A DNA stretch of 64,000 nt from Zooshikella ganghwensis DSM 15267 (GCF_000428585.1 NZ_AUAF01000002.1:1-64000), one strand, 5' to 3'; shown: positions 19,820 to 29,315, counted from the first letter of the stretch. Notes: generated from the sequence alone by a model not told the origin. Program-made: numbers and translations.

Positions 19820-20560
19820 ATGTTTGAATATCAAGCACAAGACAACCTGTTAGCTGATCGCGTTGTTTTAGTAACAGGTGCAGGTGATGGCATTGGCAAG
19901 GCGGCAGCCCTGAGTTTTGCTCGTTATGGTGCTACTGTCATTTTGTTAGGCCGTACCACCAAAAAGCTAGAGGCCGTTTATGATGAAATTGAGCAGAATG
20001 GCTATCCACAACCCGCTATTTACCCAATGAATCTAGAAGGGGCAAGCCCCAAAGACTATGATGACCTAGCACAGCGCATTGATGAGGAGTTTGGCCAGCT
20101 TGATGGCCTGCTTCATAATGCAGGCAGTCTGGGAACCCTAACCCCCATTAGCCAATACAATATTGACACCTGGCATCAGGTCATGCAGGTAAACGTTAAT
20201 GCGGCATTTATGATGACTCAGGCCCTATTACCCCTGCTTCGCAAATCAAACGATGCCTCTGTCATTTTTACGTCATCCTCTGTTGGCCGCAAAGGTAGAG
20301 CCCATTGGGGAGCATACGCTGTCTCCAAGTTTGCTACAGAGGGGCTAATGCAAGTACTTGCCGATGAAGAGGAAGATATTAGCCACATTCGCTTTAACTC
20401 AGTGAACCCTGGCGCAACCCGCACAGCAATGAGGGCAAAAGCTTACCCTGCAGAAGATCAGTCTAAACTGGCCAGCCCTGAGGATATCCTTAATGTTTAC
20501 CTTTACTTAATGGGGCCAGATAGTAAAACTGTTAATGGTCAAGCTTTTAACGCTCAATAA
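19820..20560 (+). CDS. yciK: YciK-family short-chain oxidoreductase
   Basis: Classical short-chain dehydrogenase of 246 residues from MFEYQAQDNLLADR. The NAD(P) site TGAGDGIGKA, the NAG of HNAGSLG, the catalytic serine in FTSSSVG and YAVSK are all visible. The physiological substrate of YciK is not known. The frame is open for 21 codons upstream into mupP; I prefer ATG 19820 because it matches family N-termini. It is the last gene of the mtaD operon; a weak hairpin follows at 20619-20657. Confidence 0.88.
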   Translation: MFEYQAQDNLLADRVVLVTGAGDGIGKAAALSFARYGATVILLGRTTKKLEAVYDEIEQNGYPQPAIYPMNLEGASPKDYDDLAQRIDEEFGQLDGLLHNAGSLGTLTPISQYNIDTWHQVMQVNVNAAFMMTQALLPLLRKSNDASVIFTSSSVGRKGRAHWGAYAVSKFATEGLMQVLADEEEDISHIRFNSVNPGATRTAMRAKAYPAEDQSKLASPEDILNVYLYLMGPDSKTVNGQAFNAQ

Positions 20561-20618
20561 CCCCAAATCATAGTTACCACTATCAGGTTATTACGCATAG
20601 CTAATCCCCCTTCCATTG

Positions 20619-20657
20619 AACGCTCAAAAAAGGATGACTCACTCCTCTTTGAGCGTT
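20619..20657 (+). terminator. Hairpin after yciK
   Basis: AACGCTCAAA and TTTGAGCGTT form a perfect ten-base stem, but no T run follows. The same AACGCTCAA occurs again at the end of the yciK coding region. Confidence 0.45.
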
Positions 20658-20958
20658 GCAATTCAAAATACTGAAATAGCACACCGTCTTTCATATCCAC
20701 GATTCACCACTAAAATCATCATGTAACCACTATATTATTTTTTTCGTCACTTATTTGACGCTACCCCTACTCTATCCGTTATGATTGGTTGTTAAATCAA
20801 ACAATAGCCATGATGGTGGAACCTATTTGCCGCCAAGAACCCTCACGGGACTGTAAACCCGCAGAAGTATTTAAATAATAAAAATTTAATCAAGTGGCAT
20901 AAAATTCGCAAAGATTTAGCGAACAAGACGGAACTATTTACAGAAGGCTTTGGTCGTT
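20658..20958 (+). other. Leader/promoter region of the GGDEF gene
   Basis: No gene is seen. The stretch holds several potential stems: TTGTT/AACAA (20789-20804), GGTGG/CCGCC (20815-20834) and CGGG/CCCG (20846-20861). GGA triplets lie in or near loops at 20818, 20848 and 20930. It may be a structured 5' untranslated region of the diguanylate cyclase gene. Confidence 0.35.
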
Positions 20959-21906
20959 ATGAATCAACCTGTGCAGCAAACACATTTGAGCAAGTCAAGA
21001 AAGCTCACCGCAGTCAATGGACAAGCCTCGCCCAACGCTAAGGTTAATATAAAACCGCTTCATCCAACCTATACTGATAACCTCTCAGTAACTCAGCGAT
21101 TGCAGTTTATTCAAAAGCTACAGTCATCACTGGAAATTGATACCCTGATTCAGCAGCTGTTTAACACCATTAATGGGCTGATTGAGTTAGATGGTCTTAC
21201 CTATCTTCACAAGGAGTATGACTTAACGATCCATTGTGGCAAAACCAAGCACCACAGCTGTAGCTATCGAATAATCACTGAAACTGACCAACTTGGAGAA
21301 ATCATTGGCTATCGTCAGCAGCGCTTTACTGAAGAGGAATTAACCTGCTTAGAAGACTTACTACATTATGTCGTATGTCCACTGCGTAATGCTTTACAGT
21401 ACCGATCTGCCATCCAGGCAGCTCTTTATGACCCACTCACTGGGGCAGGCAACCGTATAGCCTTGGATAATGCACTTCACCGCGAGTTACAAGTCTGCAA
21501 GCGGGAAAAACAGCCTTTATCCTTACTGGTATTAGACCTGGATTATTTTAAGCAAATCAATGACAGTTATGGTCATAGTGCTGGAGACTATGTGCTAAAA
21601 CAAACCGTCGCCTGCCTGCATAACAGTTTAAGAAATGTCGATATGGTTTTTAGATATGGTGGCGAAGAGTTTATTGTTCTTCTCTCAAAAACCAGCAAGA
21701 AAGCAGCTGCAGTGGTTGCAGAGCGCTTACGTAAAAGTATTGAGGATATGCAGTGCCAGTATAACAACATTGCCATTCCACTAACGGCAAGCCTAGGCAC
21801 TTCAACACTTGGAGCAAAAGATACGATACAAGACTTATTTAATCGAGCTGATCAAGCCTTGTACCGTGCTAAAGCATCTGGTCGAAATGTTGTTATTAGC
21901 AGCTAA
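20959..21906 (+). CDS. GAF-like / GGDEF diguanylate cyclase
   Basis: Likely makes the second messenger c-di-GMP. The N-terminal half (about 35-150) looks like a GAF-type sensor, with no membrane segment. The C-terminal GGDEF domain starts at DPLTGAGNR. LVLDLDYFKQINDSYGH binds metal and substrate, and the active-site motif is GGEEF in MVFRYGGEEFIVLL. RNVD, five residues before GGEEF, fits the RxxD inhibitory site, so product feedback is expected. The start is ATG 20959 (315 residues); a TTG three codons upstream is in frame. Its stop lies nine bases from the convergent rluB stop. Pseudomonas PA3177 occupies a similar place. Confidence 0.88.
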   Translation: MNQPVQQTHLSKSRKLTAVNGQASPNAKVNIKPLHPTYTDNLSVTQRLQFIQKLQSSLEIDTLIQQLFNTINGLIELDGLTYLHKEYDLTIHCGKTKHHSCSYRIITETDQLGEIIGYRQQRFTEEELTCLEDLLHYVVCPLRNALQYRSAIQAALYDPLTGAGNRIALDNALHRELQVCKREKQPLSLLVLDLDYFKQINDSYGHSAGDYVLKQTVACLHNSLRNVDMVFRYGGEEFIVLLSKTSKKAAAVVAERLRKSIEDMQCQYNNIAIPLTASLGTSTLGAKDTIQDLFNRADQALYRAKASGRNVVISS

Positions 21907-21915
21907 CTGTAAAGA

Positions 21916-22791
21916 TTAGCGCGACGGGCGCGAAGGCTTCTTTTTCTTTGGCTTACTCGCAGTGTGTTTGCGCTGCTGTCGCTGTAAGTCAGTTTTTCCT
22001 TGTTTACTATGGGTTGGCACAGGCTTAGCACTTAGTCCTACCAGTTTTGCTAACTCATCAACTTCCCGCTGAGAAAGTTCATCCCAAGCACCCACCTTAA
22101 CTCGGCTCGCTAAAATGATGTTACCATAACGCACACGTTTCAAGCGGCTTACTTTAACTCCTTGAGACTCCCAAAGACGGCGCACTTCTCTGTTTCGACC
22201 TTCCATTATCACAACGTGAAACCAGTGATTAATACCATCGCCACCTGAGTCAACAATGTCTGTAAAACGGGCAGGGCCATCATCCAGCGTCACGCCTTCA
22301 AATAAGCGCTGTGTCATCTCAGGCGTTACTTCTCCCATAACCCTAACAGCGTACTCTCGCTCTATTTGATATGAAGGATGCATCAGGCAGTTTGCCAGCT
22401 CACCATCAGTGGTAAACAATAATAAACCTGAAGTATTTATGTCCAAGCGCCCAATATTTATCCAGCGCTCTCCTTTAAGCTTTGGTAAACGGTCAAAAAC
22501 AGTAGGACGTCCTTCGTTATCTTTTCTTGAACACACCTCACCTTCAGGCTTGTTATACACCAGCACACGACGATGTTCAGAACCACAGCTAGTTGTCACT
22601 AACCGACCATCCACTTTAACCTGGTCAGTGTTAGAAACTCGCACACCTAAAGTCGCTGTTTGCCCATTCACCTGGACACGACCTTCAGCAATCCATCGCT
22701 CAATTTCCCGTCTGGAAGCCAGGCCAGTTTGTGCCAAGGCTTTTTGTAACTTCACCGTTTCCACTTCGTTTTTACTCGCAACTGTTTTCAA
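21916..22791 (-). CDS. rluB: 23S rRNA pseudouridine(2605) synthase RluB
   Basis: RsuA-family pseudouridine synthase. An S4 RNA-binding domain occupies about residues 14-60 ([20 protein letters not shown]). The catalytic aspartate lies in [17 protein letters not shown]. The tail is rich in lysine and arginine ([12 protein letters not shown]), as usual in RluB. The ORF begins with TTG at 22791, and no ATG occurs before the S4 domain; a GTG at codon 10 is an alternative start. scpB and scpA lie upstream, the common scpA-scpB-rluB order, but a terminator separates scpB from rluB. Confidence 0.9.
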   Translation of the reverse strand: MKTVASKNEVETVKLQKALAQTGLASRREIERWIAEGRVQVNGQTATLGVRVSNTDQVKVDGRLVTTSCGSEHRRVLVYNKPEGEVCSRKDNEGRPTVFDRLPKLKGERWINIGRLDINTSGLLLFTTDGELANCLMHPSYQIEREYAVRVMGEVTPEMTQRLFEGVTLDDGPARFTDIVDSGGDGINHWFHVVIMEGRNREVRRLWESQGVKVSRLKRVRYGNIILASRVKVGAWDELSQREVDELAKLVGLSAKPVPTHSKQGKTDLQRQQRKHTASKPKKKKPSRPSR

Positions 22792-22796
22792 TAATT

Positions 22797-22828
22797 AAAG
22801 CTTACTACCCAATTAGACAGTAAGCTTT
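22797..22828 (-). terminator. Terminator after scpB
   Basis: AAAGCTTACT pairs with AGTAAGCTTT; on the minus strand the stem runs into TTTAATTATTG. It sits just upstream of the proposed rluB start. Confidence 0.7.
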
Positions 22829-22868
22829 CAGTTTCTGAATTAAGGATATCTTTATTAATTAGCGGCTC

Positions 22869-23852
22869 TTACGAGGCTGTACCATCTTGTTGGTCAGTAG
22901 ATGCATCTATTACATCATCGGTACTGGCTTCAAGCGTAGTTGACTCAGCCTCGCCAACCCTATTTCGTACCTGCTCTTCTTGCAGCTGCTTCTCTAAAAA
23001 CGCAACTGCACGCGCCTGGGCTTGCTCGGTTTCCTCTGCCAGTGTCATTTCTCCTGCAGTTTCAGGCGGTATGATAGCTGAAGCGTCTTCAGAAAGAGGA
23101 TCAGAGCAGCCATCTTCCTCTTTATTAACGGCTTCTTCCTCACAGGCTTCAGGCTCAAATTGACCAGATAACAACTGATCAAAATGCTCAGGTAGTTGCT
23201 GTTCCATTTCATCAAGCTCAGCAAACAGCGCTTCTGCAGCCATCGGCTTATCCTGCATATCCTCTGCAGAGCCAGCTTGCTGCTCTATAGGCTCATCTAA
23301 CGCCAGCTCTTCATTCGCGGCCATTTCTTTAATCTCTGCAAGTGGAGGCAATTGGTCTAAGCTTTGCAAATTAAAATAGTCTAAAAACTGACGTGTTGTT
23401 GCATACATCGCCGGCCTGCCAGGGACATCACGGTGCCCGACTACACGTACCCACTCACGTTCTTGCAACGTTTTGATAATGGAAGAACTTACACTCACCC
23501 CACGAATATCTTCTATTTCACCACGGGTAATGGGTTGTCGATAAGCAATCAGTGCCAACGTTTCCAGTAAAGCACGCGTATAGCGAGGGGGACGCTCTTC
23601 CCACAGCTTGCCAACCCATTCACTCAGTTGACTTCGCACCTGAAAGCGATAGCCAGAAGCAACTTCCTTGAGTTCAAATCCACGCCCCTCACACTGTTCA
23701 CTAATGGAAGCTAGAGCTTGCTTGATTACATCAGGCTCAGGACGGCTACCTTCGGAAAACAACAGTCGCATCTGTTCTATGGTTAGTGGCTTTGGTGATG
23801 CGAGTAATGCACCTTCCAAAATCATGCTTAGAGTAACGTCAAAATCTGTCAT
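22869..23852 (-). CDS. scpB: Segregation and condensation protein B
   Basis: Winged-helix subunit of the SMC-ScpAB condensin. The first roughly 190 residues hold two winged helices, with ALLETLALIAYRQPITRGEIEDIRGV the best-known signature. From about 195 on the protein is an extended, strongly acidic, glutamate-rich tail, giving 327 residues against about 200 in Bacillus; long tails occur in Pseudomonas-type ScpB. Its ATG overlaps the scpA stop (ATGA). Confidence 0.93.
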   Translation of the reverse strand: MTDFDVTLSMILEGALLASPKPLTIEQMRLLFSEGSRPEPDVIKQALASISEQCEGRGFELKEVASGYRFQVRSQLSEWVGKLWEERPPRYTRALLETLALIAYRQPITRGEIEDIRGVSVSSSIIKTLQEREWVRVVGHRDVPGRPAMYATTRQFLDYFNLQSLDQLPPLAEIKEMAANEELALDEPIEQQAGSAEDMQDKPMAAEALFAELDEMEQQLPEHFDQLLSGQFEPEACEEEAVNKEEDGCSDPLSEDASAIIPPETAGEMTLAEETEQAQARAVAFLEKQLQEEQVRNRVGEAESTTLEASTDDVIDASTDQQDGTAS

Positions 23853-24748
23853 GAGGCTCGCGCTTTTACATGAATAGCCCCAAATGGCTCAGTCTGTACC
23901 AGCTCAATAAGGGACTCTTTAATTAATTCCAGAACGGCTAAAAAGGTCACCACTACACCCAACCGTCCTTCTTCCAGGGAAAAAAGAGCAACAAAAGGGG
24001 TAAAATGATCAGCCGATAAAGCACCCAAAACTTGAGACATGCGCTCCCGTGTTGAAAGTGCTTCCTGCTCTACTTGGTGGCTTTCAAACATCTCAGCACG
24101 TTTCAATACTCCAGCAAAGGCAACTAATATCTCTTTTAAGTCCACATCAGGCTGAGGTTTATCATGCACAATATGGGGCGGCAAAGCTCTTGCTAAATGA
24201 ATATCACGTCCTTGCCGTGGTATTTCATCGATGGACTCCGCCGCCTTTTTAAACCGCTCATATTCCAACAAGCGCTTTATCAATTCAGCACGAGGATCTT
24301 CCTCTTCCTCTTCAGTCTCTTCACTTGTTCTAGGTAATAGCATGCGTGATTTAATTTCTGCCAGCATAGCGGCCATGACTAAATACTCTGCTGCCAGCTC
24401 AAAGTGGACAGCTTTCATAAGCTCGACATACTCCATATACTGCAGCGTAATATCAGCAACACATATTTCCAAAACATCGACATTCTGTCGTCGAATTAAG
24501 TACAAGAGCAAGTCCAAGGGGCCTTCAAATGCCTCCAGAAAAACCTCAAGTGCTTCTGGAGGAATATACAAGTCTTGCGGTATTTCTGTGACAGGCTCAC
24601 CTTGCACAATTGCAAATGGTAGCTCAGCCTGCTCAGGCGTTTGTCGAAAACGACGTTGATAAGCCTGGCTTTCTGAAAGCAAGTCAGTTTGGTGGTCCAG
24701 CGCACTGTCGGCTGTAGTATTTTCCGGTTGAGACACTGGTTCTGACAT
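23849..24748 (-). CDS. scpA: Segregation and condensation protein A
   Basis: Kleisin subunit that bridges SMC heads. The family signature LEAFEGPLDLLLYLIRRQNVDV lies near the N-terminus, and the C-terminal winged helix (AVLELIKESLIELVQ) closes the chain. ATG codons at 24787, 24757 and 24748 are in frame. I chose 24748 (MSEPVSQ, 299 residues) because AGGA lies nine bases upstream, while the earlier ones lack a proper site. Cotranscribed with scpB by a four-base overlap. Confidence 0.93.
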   Translation of the reverse strand: MSEPVSQPENTTADSALDHQTDLLSESQAYQRRFRQTPEQAELPFAIVQGEPVTEIPQDLYIPPEALEVFLEAFEGPLDLLLYLIRRQNVDVLEICVADITLQYMEYVELMKAVHFELAAEYLVMAAMLAEIKSRMLLPRTSEETEEEEEDPRAELIKRLLEYERFKKAAESIDEIPRQGRDIHLARALPPHIVHDKPQPDVDLKEILVAFAGVLKRAEMFESHQVEQEALSTRERMSQVLGALSADHFTPFVALFSLEEGRLGVVVTFLAVLELIKESLIELVQTEPFGAIHVKARAS

Positions 24749-25187
24749 ATCATGCATTCCTAACGAAAGCGCCACAGAGTTAAACATGCTTATTATGTGT
24801 TTATGCTGGGCTTACTCAAATCCTGCAAAAGGTTGGTTTGAATTGTGTAAACCTCAATCAACACTAGAAGTATATTAGTTGTATTTATGACAACTACTTT
24901 AAGCACTGTTGCAACCGCTACTTTATTACTCAGTATTCAGTTATTCAGCTTTAGCTGTCTAAACAGTCTATTTTCGCAAAACAGGCTCTATCCTGCACCT
25001 GTTTTTGAGTACACTCCTCTTAATAAATTATGATGAAAGTTCCAAGCTGGGCATTTATTTGCTTTCCTGAAAAACATGAAAACATGCCGCACTGTCAAGA
25101 TGATTAACCGACAGGCGTTAACCACTCTATAATCAGCTTAGAAGAAAATAGTTGGTCCAGAAGTCAGCAGACTAAACAAACATGCAC
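24749..25187. other. Gap between scpA and yciO
   Basis: About 440 bases without a supported gene. It must contain the scpAB promoter. A terminator-like hairpin lies at 24977-25005. A 48-codon open frame at 24887-25033 on the plus strand has a hydrophobic start but no ribosome binding site, and the hairpin falls inside it. Confidence 0.5.
24977..25005. terminator. Terminator-like hairpin, scpA-yciO gap
   Basis: AAAACAGG pairs with CCTGTTTT and is followed by T on the plus strand. No known transcript reads into it on the plus strand; on the minus strand it would lie in the region after yciO. Confidence 0.45.
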
Positions 25188-25814
25188 TCACGCTTGTAAG
25201 AAAGGGGTAGCATCACCTTTACCTTCACGAATAACACTAGGCACTTCATCCACCATATTGACCACAGTGGTAGGCTCCATTCCACAAAAACCACCATCAA
25301 TAATCAGGTCGACATGATGTTCCAGCAAGTCACGCATTTCATATGGATCAATAAGCGGATACTCATCCCCAGGCATAATAAGAGTGGTACTCATAAGCGG
25401 TTCACCTAAATCGGCTAACAATGCTTGGGTAATTGCAAAGTCTGGCACACGTAAACCTATTGTTCGCCGCTTTGGGTGCATTAAGCGTCGAGGAACCTCT
25501 CGTGTTGCTTGCAAAATAAAGGTATAAGGCCCTGGCGTGTAGGCTTTCAATAAACGATAAGCCGTATTCTCCACACGTGCATAAATAGCAAGCTCCGATA
25601 AGTCACGACACATCAGTGTAAAATTATGACGATCATCTAAGTTTCGAATACGACGAATACGGTCAACAGCTTTTTTATCACCAATATGACAACCAATAGC
25701 ATAGGCAGAATCTGTTGGGTAAACGACCACTCCCCCCTGGTGAATAATATCTGCAGCTTGTCGTATTAAACGCTGCTGGGGATTTTCATAATGTATCTGA
25801 AAAAATTGGCTCAC
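25188..25814 (-). CDS. yciO: YciO-family (Sua5/YrdC-like) protein
   Basis: A 208-residue YrdC-fold protein of the YciO subgroup, related to the enzyme that makes threonylcarbamoyl-AMP for tRNA t6A. GGVVVYPTDSAYAIGC holds the conserved KRxxSNPT-like pocket region, and RRTIGLRVPDF and REGKGD are typical of the family. YciO proteins are paralogues of TsaC and their exact role is debated, so I do not call it TsaC. It begins 25 bp after the end of the RNase AM-like gene on the same strand, as in E. coli yciO-rnm. Confidence 0.88.
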   Translation of the reverse strand: MSQFFQIHYENPQQRLIRQAADIIHQGGVVVYPTDSAYAIGCHIGDKKAVDRIRRIRNLDDRHNFTLMCRDLSELAIYARVENTAYRLLKAYTPGPYTFILQATREVPRRLMHPKRRTIGLRVPDFAITQALLADLGEPLMSTTLIMPGDEYPLIDPYEMRDLLEHHVDLIIDGGFCGMEPTTVVNMVDEVPSVIREGKGDATPFLQA

Positions 25815-25838
25815 AGTATTTACCTACTGTTTTTTTAT

Positions 25839-26711
25839 TCAAAGCGACCAAGCAGACCAAATTGGTCGGCACTGTTTTGGTAATAGCGGTACTTTACCCA
25901 CATCAGCCCAGTGGGTCGCAGGTCCATGAAAGTCACTACCACAGGATGCCAGAAGCTCATAATCACAACTTAATTGAGCTAAATAAGCCAAACGATCAGG
26001 TGTAACCCCTGCAGTGGCTACTTCCATCCCATGACCACCAAAGGCTTTAAACTGCTGTAATAAGTTACGTAGCTTGGTATTGGTCATTTTATAACGAGCA
26101 GGGTGTGCCAGTACGGCTTGGCCTTCAGCTTCTCTAATCCAGGTGACAACTTGCTGTAAATCTGGCCACTGACTTTTGACATCACCAATTTTGCCAGCCC
26201 CTAACCACCGTTTAAAAGCCTGATCACGTGTTTCCACAAAGCCTGAACGAACCATATGTTCAGCAAAATGTGGACGACCTAGCTGTAATTCTTGGTCAGA
26301 AAAAAGACCTTTTGTTTGTTGTCGAACAACCTCTAGCGCCCCTTCCAATGGGTTAGTAACACCCACTTTCACTAGCCGCTCAGCAATTTTAGTTGCACGC
26401 ATTTGCCGCGCTTGGCGCTGACAAGTGAGAGCTTGCTGAAAGCTGGATGATTGCAGCTTAATATTTAAACCTAAAACATGTAATGTGATTCCTCGCCAAA
26501 CACAGGAAAACTCAATACCTGGAATAATGGTTAAAGATAATGCTTGCAGCTCTGAGCTATATGCCTGGCTCAGCCAATTAATGCCAGCTACGCTGTCATG
26601 ATCAGTGATTGCCAGAACATCAACTTGTTGGGTTATTGCCCGTTCAACCAGTTCTAAAGGGGACAAAAGACCATCTGAGGCTGTTGTGTGGGTGTGCAAA
26701 TCGTACAGCAC
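25839..26711 (-). CDS. rnm: PHP-domain 5'-3' exonuclease, RNase AM-like (YciV/TrpH)
   Basis: PHP-superfamily metal phosphoesterase of 290 residues. Metal ligands are seen in YDLHTHTTASDG (residues 3-14), ITDHDSVAGI and CGSDFHGP. E. coli RNase AM (YciV) shortens 5' ends of RNA, including rRNA precursors, and also acts on 3',5'-bisphosphates. The start is GTG (26711), with GAGAG five bases upstream. It is followed by yciO, as in enterobacteria and pseudomonads. Confidence 0.88.
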   Translation of the reverse strand: MLYDLHTHTTASDGLLSPLELVERAITQQVDVLAITDHDSVAGINWLSQAYSSELQALSLTIIPGIEFSCVWRGITLHVLGLNIKLQSSSFQQALTCQRQARQMRATKIAERLVKVGVTNPLEGALEVVRQQTKGLFSDQELQLGRPHFAEHMVRSGFVETRDQAFKRWLGAGKIGDVKSQWPDLQQVVTWIREAEGQAVLAHPARYKMTNTKLRNLLQQFKAFGGHGMEVATAGVTPDRLAYLAQLSCDYELLASCGSDFHGPATHWADVGKVPLLPKQCRPIWSAWSL

Positions 26712-26994
26712 ATTAACTCTCTTTTTACTTACTTTTGCTCATAGTAACAGCTTTCATTTCATGTGCGTTAATGTCATTGCACCGACATGGACAATTCGTT
26801 TGAACTAAACTGATGTTTAAGGGTTCTAACCGCTGTAGTATCAATTCCTAAGTACCTAAAAAAGCACCCCAAAAACAACACTAATAAAGCAACCATCAGC
26901 AATCCAAAAGATGATAGATAGACTTTTATTTAGATTGCTAAGAAAATAAAGTACTATATACACCTACTTATCTAGCCAGGGTGACAGAAACGCA

Positions 26995-27591
26995 ATGAAA
27001 TTCTTTGTTGATCTACTCCCAATCATCGTTTTCTTCGCGGTATATAAGCTAACAGGCGACTTTTTATTGGCAACCATCAGTATTTTAGCGGCTACTGGTG
27101 TGCAAATGGCCTACAGCTGGGTTCGTCACCGTAAGATTGAACGTATTCACCTTATTTCTGCGGGATTACTTGCTGTCCTTGGCGGTATGACCCTCCTTTT
27201 TGACAACTCTGCCTTTTTACAATGGAAGCCCACTATTTTGTATTGGGTTATGGGGGCAGCAGTACTGATCTCTCACTTCTGGGGAAAGAAAAACCTTACC
27301 CAACGCAGTCTTGAAGGCCTGCTCAAAAGCTCAAATGTTCAACTCCAAGCAGTACCCACAACAACCTGGAGCAAACTCAATTTAGGTGTTTTTGGGTTCC
27401 TGACTGCAATAGGTGTTGCCAACCTATATGTTGCTTACCAGTTTAGTGAGTCAGCCTGGGTTAACTTCAAATTATTTGGTTTAACCGGCATCACACTTGT
27501 TTTTATGGTGGCATTGATTATGCCACTGTCTCGCTACATGGAGACTGAGCAAAAAGCCGAACCCGCAATGATCAACGAAGAACAAGACTAA
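26995..27591 (+). CDS. yciB: Inner membrane protein YciB (septation protein A)
   Basis: A 198-residue polytopic membrane protein with about five hydrophobic segments. It starts [23 protein letters not shown], the family hallmark. YciB interacts with elongation and division proteins and affects envelope integrity in E. coli. It is divergent from the RNase AM-like gene and followed nine bases later by yciI. Confidence 0.95.
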   Translation: MKFFVDLLPIIVFFAVYKLTGDFLLATISILAATGVQMAYSWVRHRKIERIHLISAGLLAVLGGMTLLFDNSAFLQWKPTILYWVMGAAVLISHFWGKKNLTQRSLEGLLKSSNVQLQAVPTTTWSKLNLGVFGFLTAIGVANLYVAYQFSESAWVNFKLFGLTGITLVFMVALIMPLSRYMETEQKAEPAMINEEQD

Positions 27592-27599
27592 CAAGCCTT

Positions 27600-27899
27600 A
27601 TGCTATATATCATCATCGCTGAAGACGTCCCAAATAGTCTTCCACTACGCCAGCAAGCTCGTCCACAGCACTTAGCCCGACTGGAGCTACTTAGAGAGGA
27701 AGGTCGTTTGATCATAGCGGGTCCTACACCAGCTATTGATAGCAACGACCCTGGAGAAGCGGGTTTTACCGGCAGTATTATCATTGCTGAGTTTAATTCA
27801 CTAGAAGATGCTAAGCGCTGGGCAAATGATGACCCTTATATCAAAGCAGGTGTATACGCCAAAACAACCGTAAAACCTTTTAAGAAAGTTTTGCCTTAA
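27600..27899 (+). CDS. yciI: YciI family protein
   Basis: A 99-residue ferredoxin-like YCII-domain protein: [47 protein letters not shown] and [13 protein letters not shown] with the conserved histidine/aspartate region. Its biochemical function is unknown. Immediately after yciB, an arrangement shared with E. coli. Confidence 0.93.
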   Translation: MLYIIIAEDVPNSLPLRQQARPQHLARLELLREEGRLIIAGPTPAIDSNDPGEAGFTGSIIIAEFNSLEDAKRWANDDPYIKAGVYAKTTVKPFKKVLP

Positions 27900-27932
27900 T
27901 TTCTGCAAGCTATCCTTGTTTCCGCAGACTAC

Positions 27933-27989
27933 CCTGCCCCACTAAAATTTGAGTACTAACACTATGGTATTCTTCTAGAATGGGGCAGG
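27933..27989 (+). repeat. Two-tier inverted repeat after yciI
   Basis: CCTGCCCCA (27933-27941) and TGGGGCAGG (27981-27989) are perfect complements around a 39-base loop. Inside it GAGTAC and GTATTC can pair, with one G-U. No T run follows, so it is not a clear terminator. Confidence 0.55.
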
Positions 27990-28181
27990 CTTCCCCCCCA
28001 CAGTCCTTAACGCGTTTTAAACTCAAGTTCATAAAAAAACTGTGATATCCTCTTAGTCTTTCCTTTCATTACATTTAAAGAATGGATTCACCGTATTTAA
28101 TAACAGTGTCCACAACTGAATGGATTATTCTGGACGATGCCAAAAAATACGCTTTTTTTCAGATACAGGGAGTTGGGCCGA

Positions 28182-28856
28182 ATGCGAAGCATTGCAGCTT
28201 TATTTATTGCAGTCATAGTTATATTTCCCTTACCAGCTCAAGCAGCACGAATTGGATATGTTGGTGATGAAATCTATGTTCCCCTTAGAGCAGGGCCAGC
28301 CAGTAGTTACCGAATTGTACATTCAGGCCTAAAAACAGGTACTCAACTTGAGATCCTGGCCTACGAGATTGAAAAAGGCTATAGCCTAGTAAAAACACCT
28401 TCAGGGTTAGAGGGTTATATTGAAAACCAATATTTGGTTGAAGAACCTGTTGCCAAGCTTCAGCTTACAGAACTACAAAATGATGTATCGTCTTTGACCG
28501 CTGAAAAAAATAGACTAGAGCAGCTTATTACTGACTTTAAAACTGAAAACCAAGGTGTCATCACCCTAAATGACCAGCTAAAAGAAGAAAAACAAGCCAT
28601 TCAAGTACGCCTTCAATCACTGGAGAACATGACTAAAAATACCCAGCAAATTGTGGCCCGAAATAAAACCCTCAGTGACACACATGTTAAGCTCACAGAA
28701 CAGATTAGCGCCTTACAAAAAGAAAATAATAAACTATCTCAAATGGCCTACTTAAAGTGGTTCTTGTATGGCGCAGGCACCATGATTCTAGGCATTACCT
28801 TAGGGCTAATACTGCCTAGAGTTAGACTGCGCCAAAAACAAAGTGAGTGGCTTTAG
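28182..28856 (+). CDS. SH3-domain membrane protein (YgiM/TIGR04211 type)
   Basis: Starts MRSIAALFIAVIVIFPLPAQA, a signal peptide with likely cleavage before ARIGYV. A bacterial SH3 domain follows (VPLRAGPASSYRIVHSGLKTG). A coiled-coil region comes next (about 90-185, rich in L, E, K, Q). A C-terminal membrane helix, WFLYGAGTMILGITLGLILP, and a basic end close the protein. This is the architecture of E. coli YgiM. GGAG precedes ATG 28182; the frame is open 15 codons further up. Its TAG overlaps the stop of the convergent next gene. Function unknown; a periplasmic envelope role is inferred. Confidence 0.88.
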   Translation: MRSIAALFIAVIVIFPLPAQAARIGYVGDEIYVPLRAGPASSYRIVHSGLKTGTQLEILAYEIEKGYSLVKTPSGLEGYIENQYLVEEPVAKLQLTELQNDVSSLTAEKNRLEQLITDFKTENQGVITLNDQLKEEKQAIQVRLQSLENMTKNTQQIVARNKTLSDTHVKLTEQISALQKENNKLSQMAYLKWFLYGAGTMILGITLGLILPRVRLRQKQSEWL

Positions 28857-29131
28857 CCGTCGATATGCCCCAGGTCTCTTTCTGGCTGAAAATAATTGCG
28901 TAAGCGTTGTTTGAGCGTTTTTGCATCGGGGAAACCACCATCACGCTTACGCTCCCAAAGCAGGACATCGTCTGCATAGATATAAAAACGACCACCATAT
29001 GATGGTTTAAGGGTCACTCCTGCTAGATCCTCAGCAAATGTACTTAAAAGCTCTTGAGCTAGCCAAGCAGCCCTAAGTAACCATTGGCACTGACAACAAT
29101 ACTCAATCGTTATCAAGGGTTTATTCTTCAT
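28853..29131 (-). CDS. SelT/SelW/SelH (Rdx) family protein
   Basis: A 92-residue thioredoxin-like protein of the selenoprotein W group. ITIEYCCQCQWLLRAAWLAQELL contains the CxxC redox motif (CCQC), with plain cysteine and no in-frame TGA. GGRFYIYADDVLLWERKRDGGFPD is also typical. The partner and substrate of bacterial Rdx proteins are unknown. Its stop codon overlaps that of the convergent SH3 gene. Confidence 0.88.
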   Translation of the reverse strand: MKNKPLITIEYCCQCQWLLRAAWLAQELLSTFAEDLAGVTLKPSYGGRFYIYADDVLLWERKRDGGFPDAKTLKQRLRNYFQPERDLGHIDG

Positions 29132-29315
29132 AAAAACCTCAGTACAACCTGATAGCAGCCACTTTAACTACACATGACTAACCTTTATTGTGGTTGAAAA
29201 ATCAGCTACAAACCCGCTCAATTAAAACGACTTTTGCAACTGAAGCAAATAGCTATTCCACAAAGGACAAGCTAAACTAGCCGGCCGTTATTACTCTATT
29301 TACGCGATCATTATT

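Noticed and set aside
20818-20880. tRNA-Tyr-like sequence with ACTGTAAA between CGGG and CCCG
   Set aside because: Only an anticodon-arm-like part fits; there is no T-loop (GTTCGA), no acceptor stem and the loop is eight bases.
24887-25033. 48-codon plus-strand frame with hydrophobic N-terminus between scpA and yciO
   Set aside because: No ribosome binding site, and a terminator-like hairpin lies inside it.
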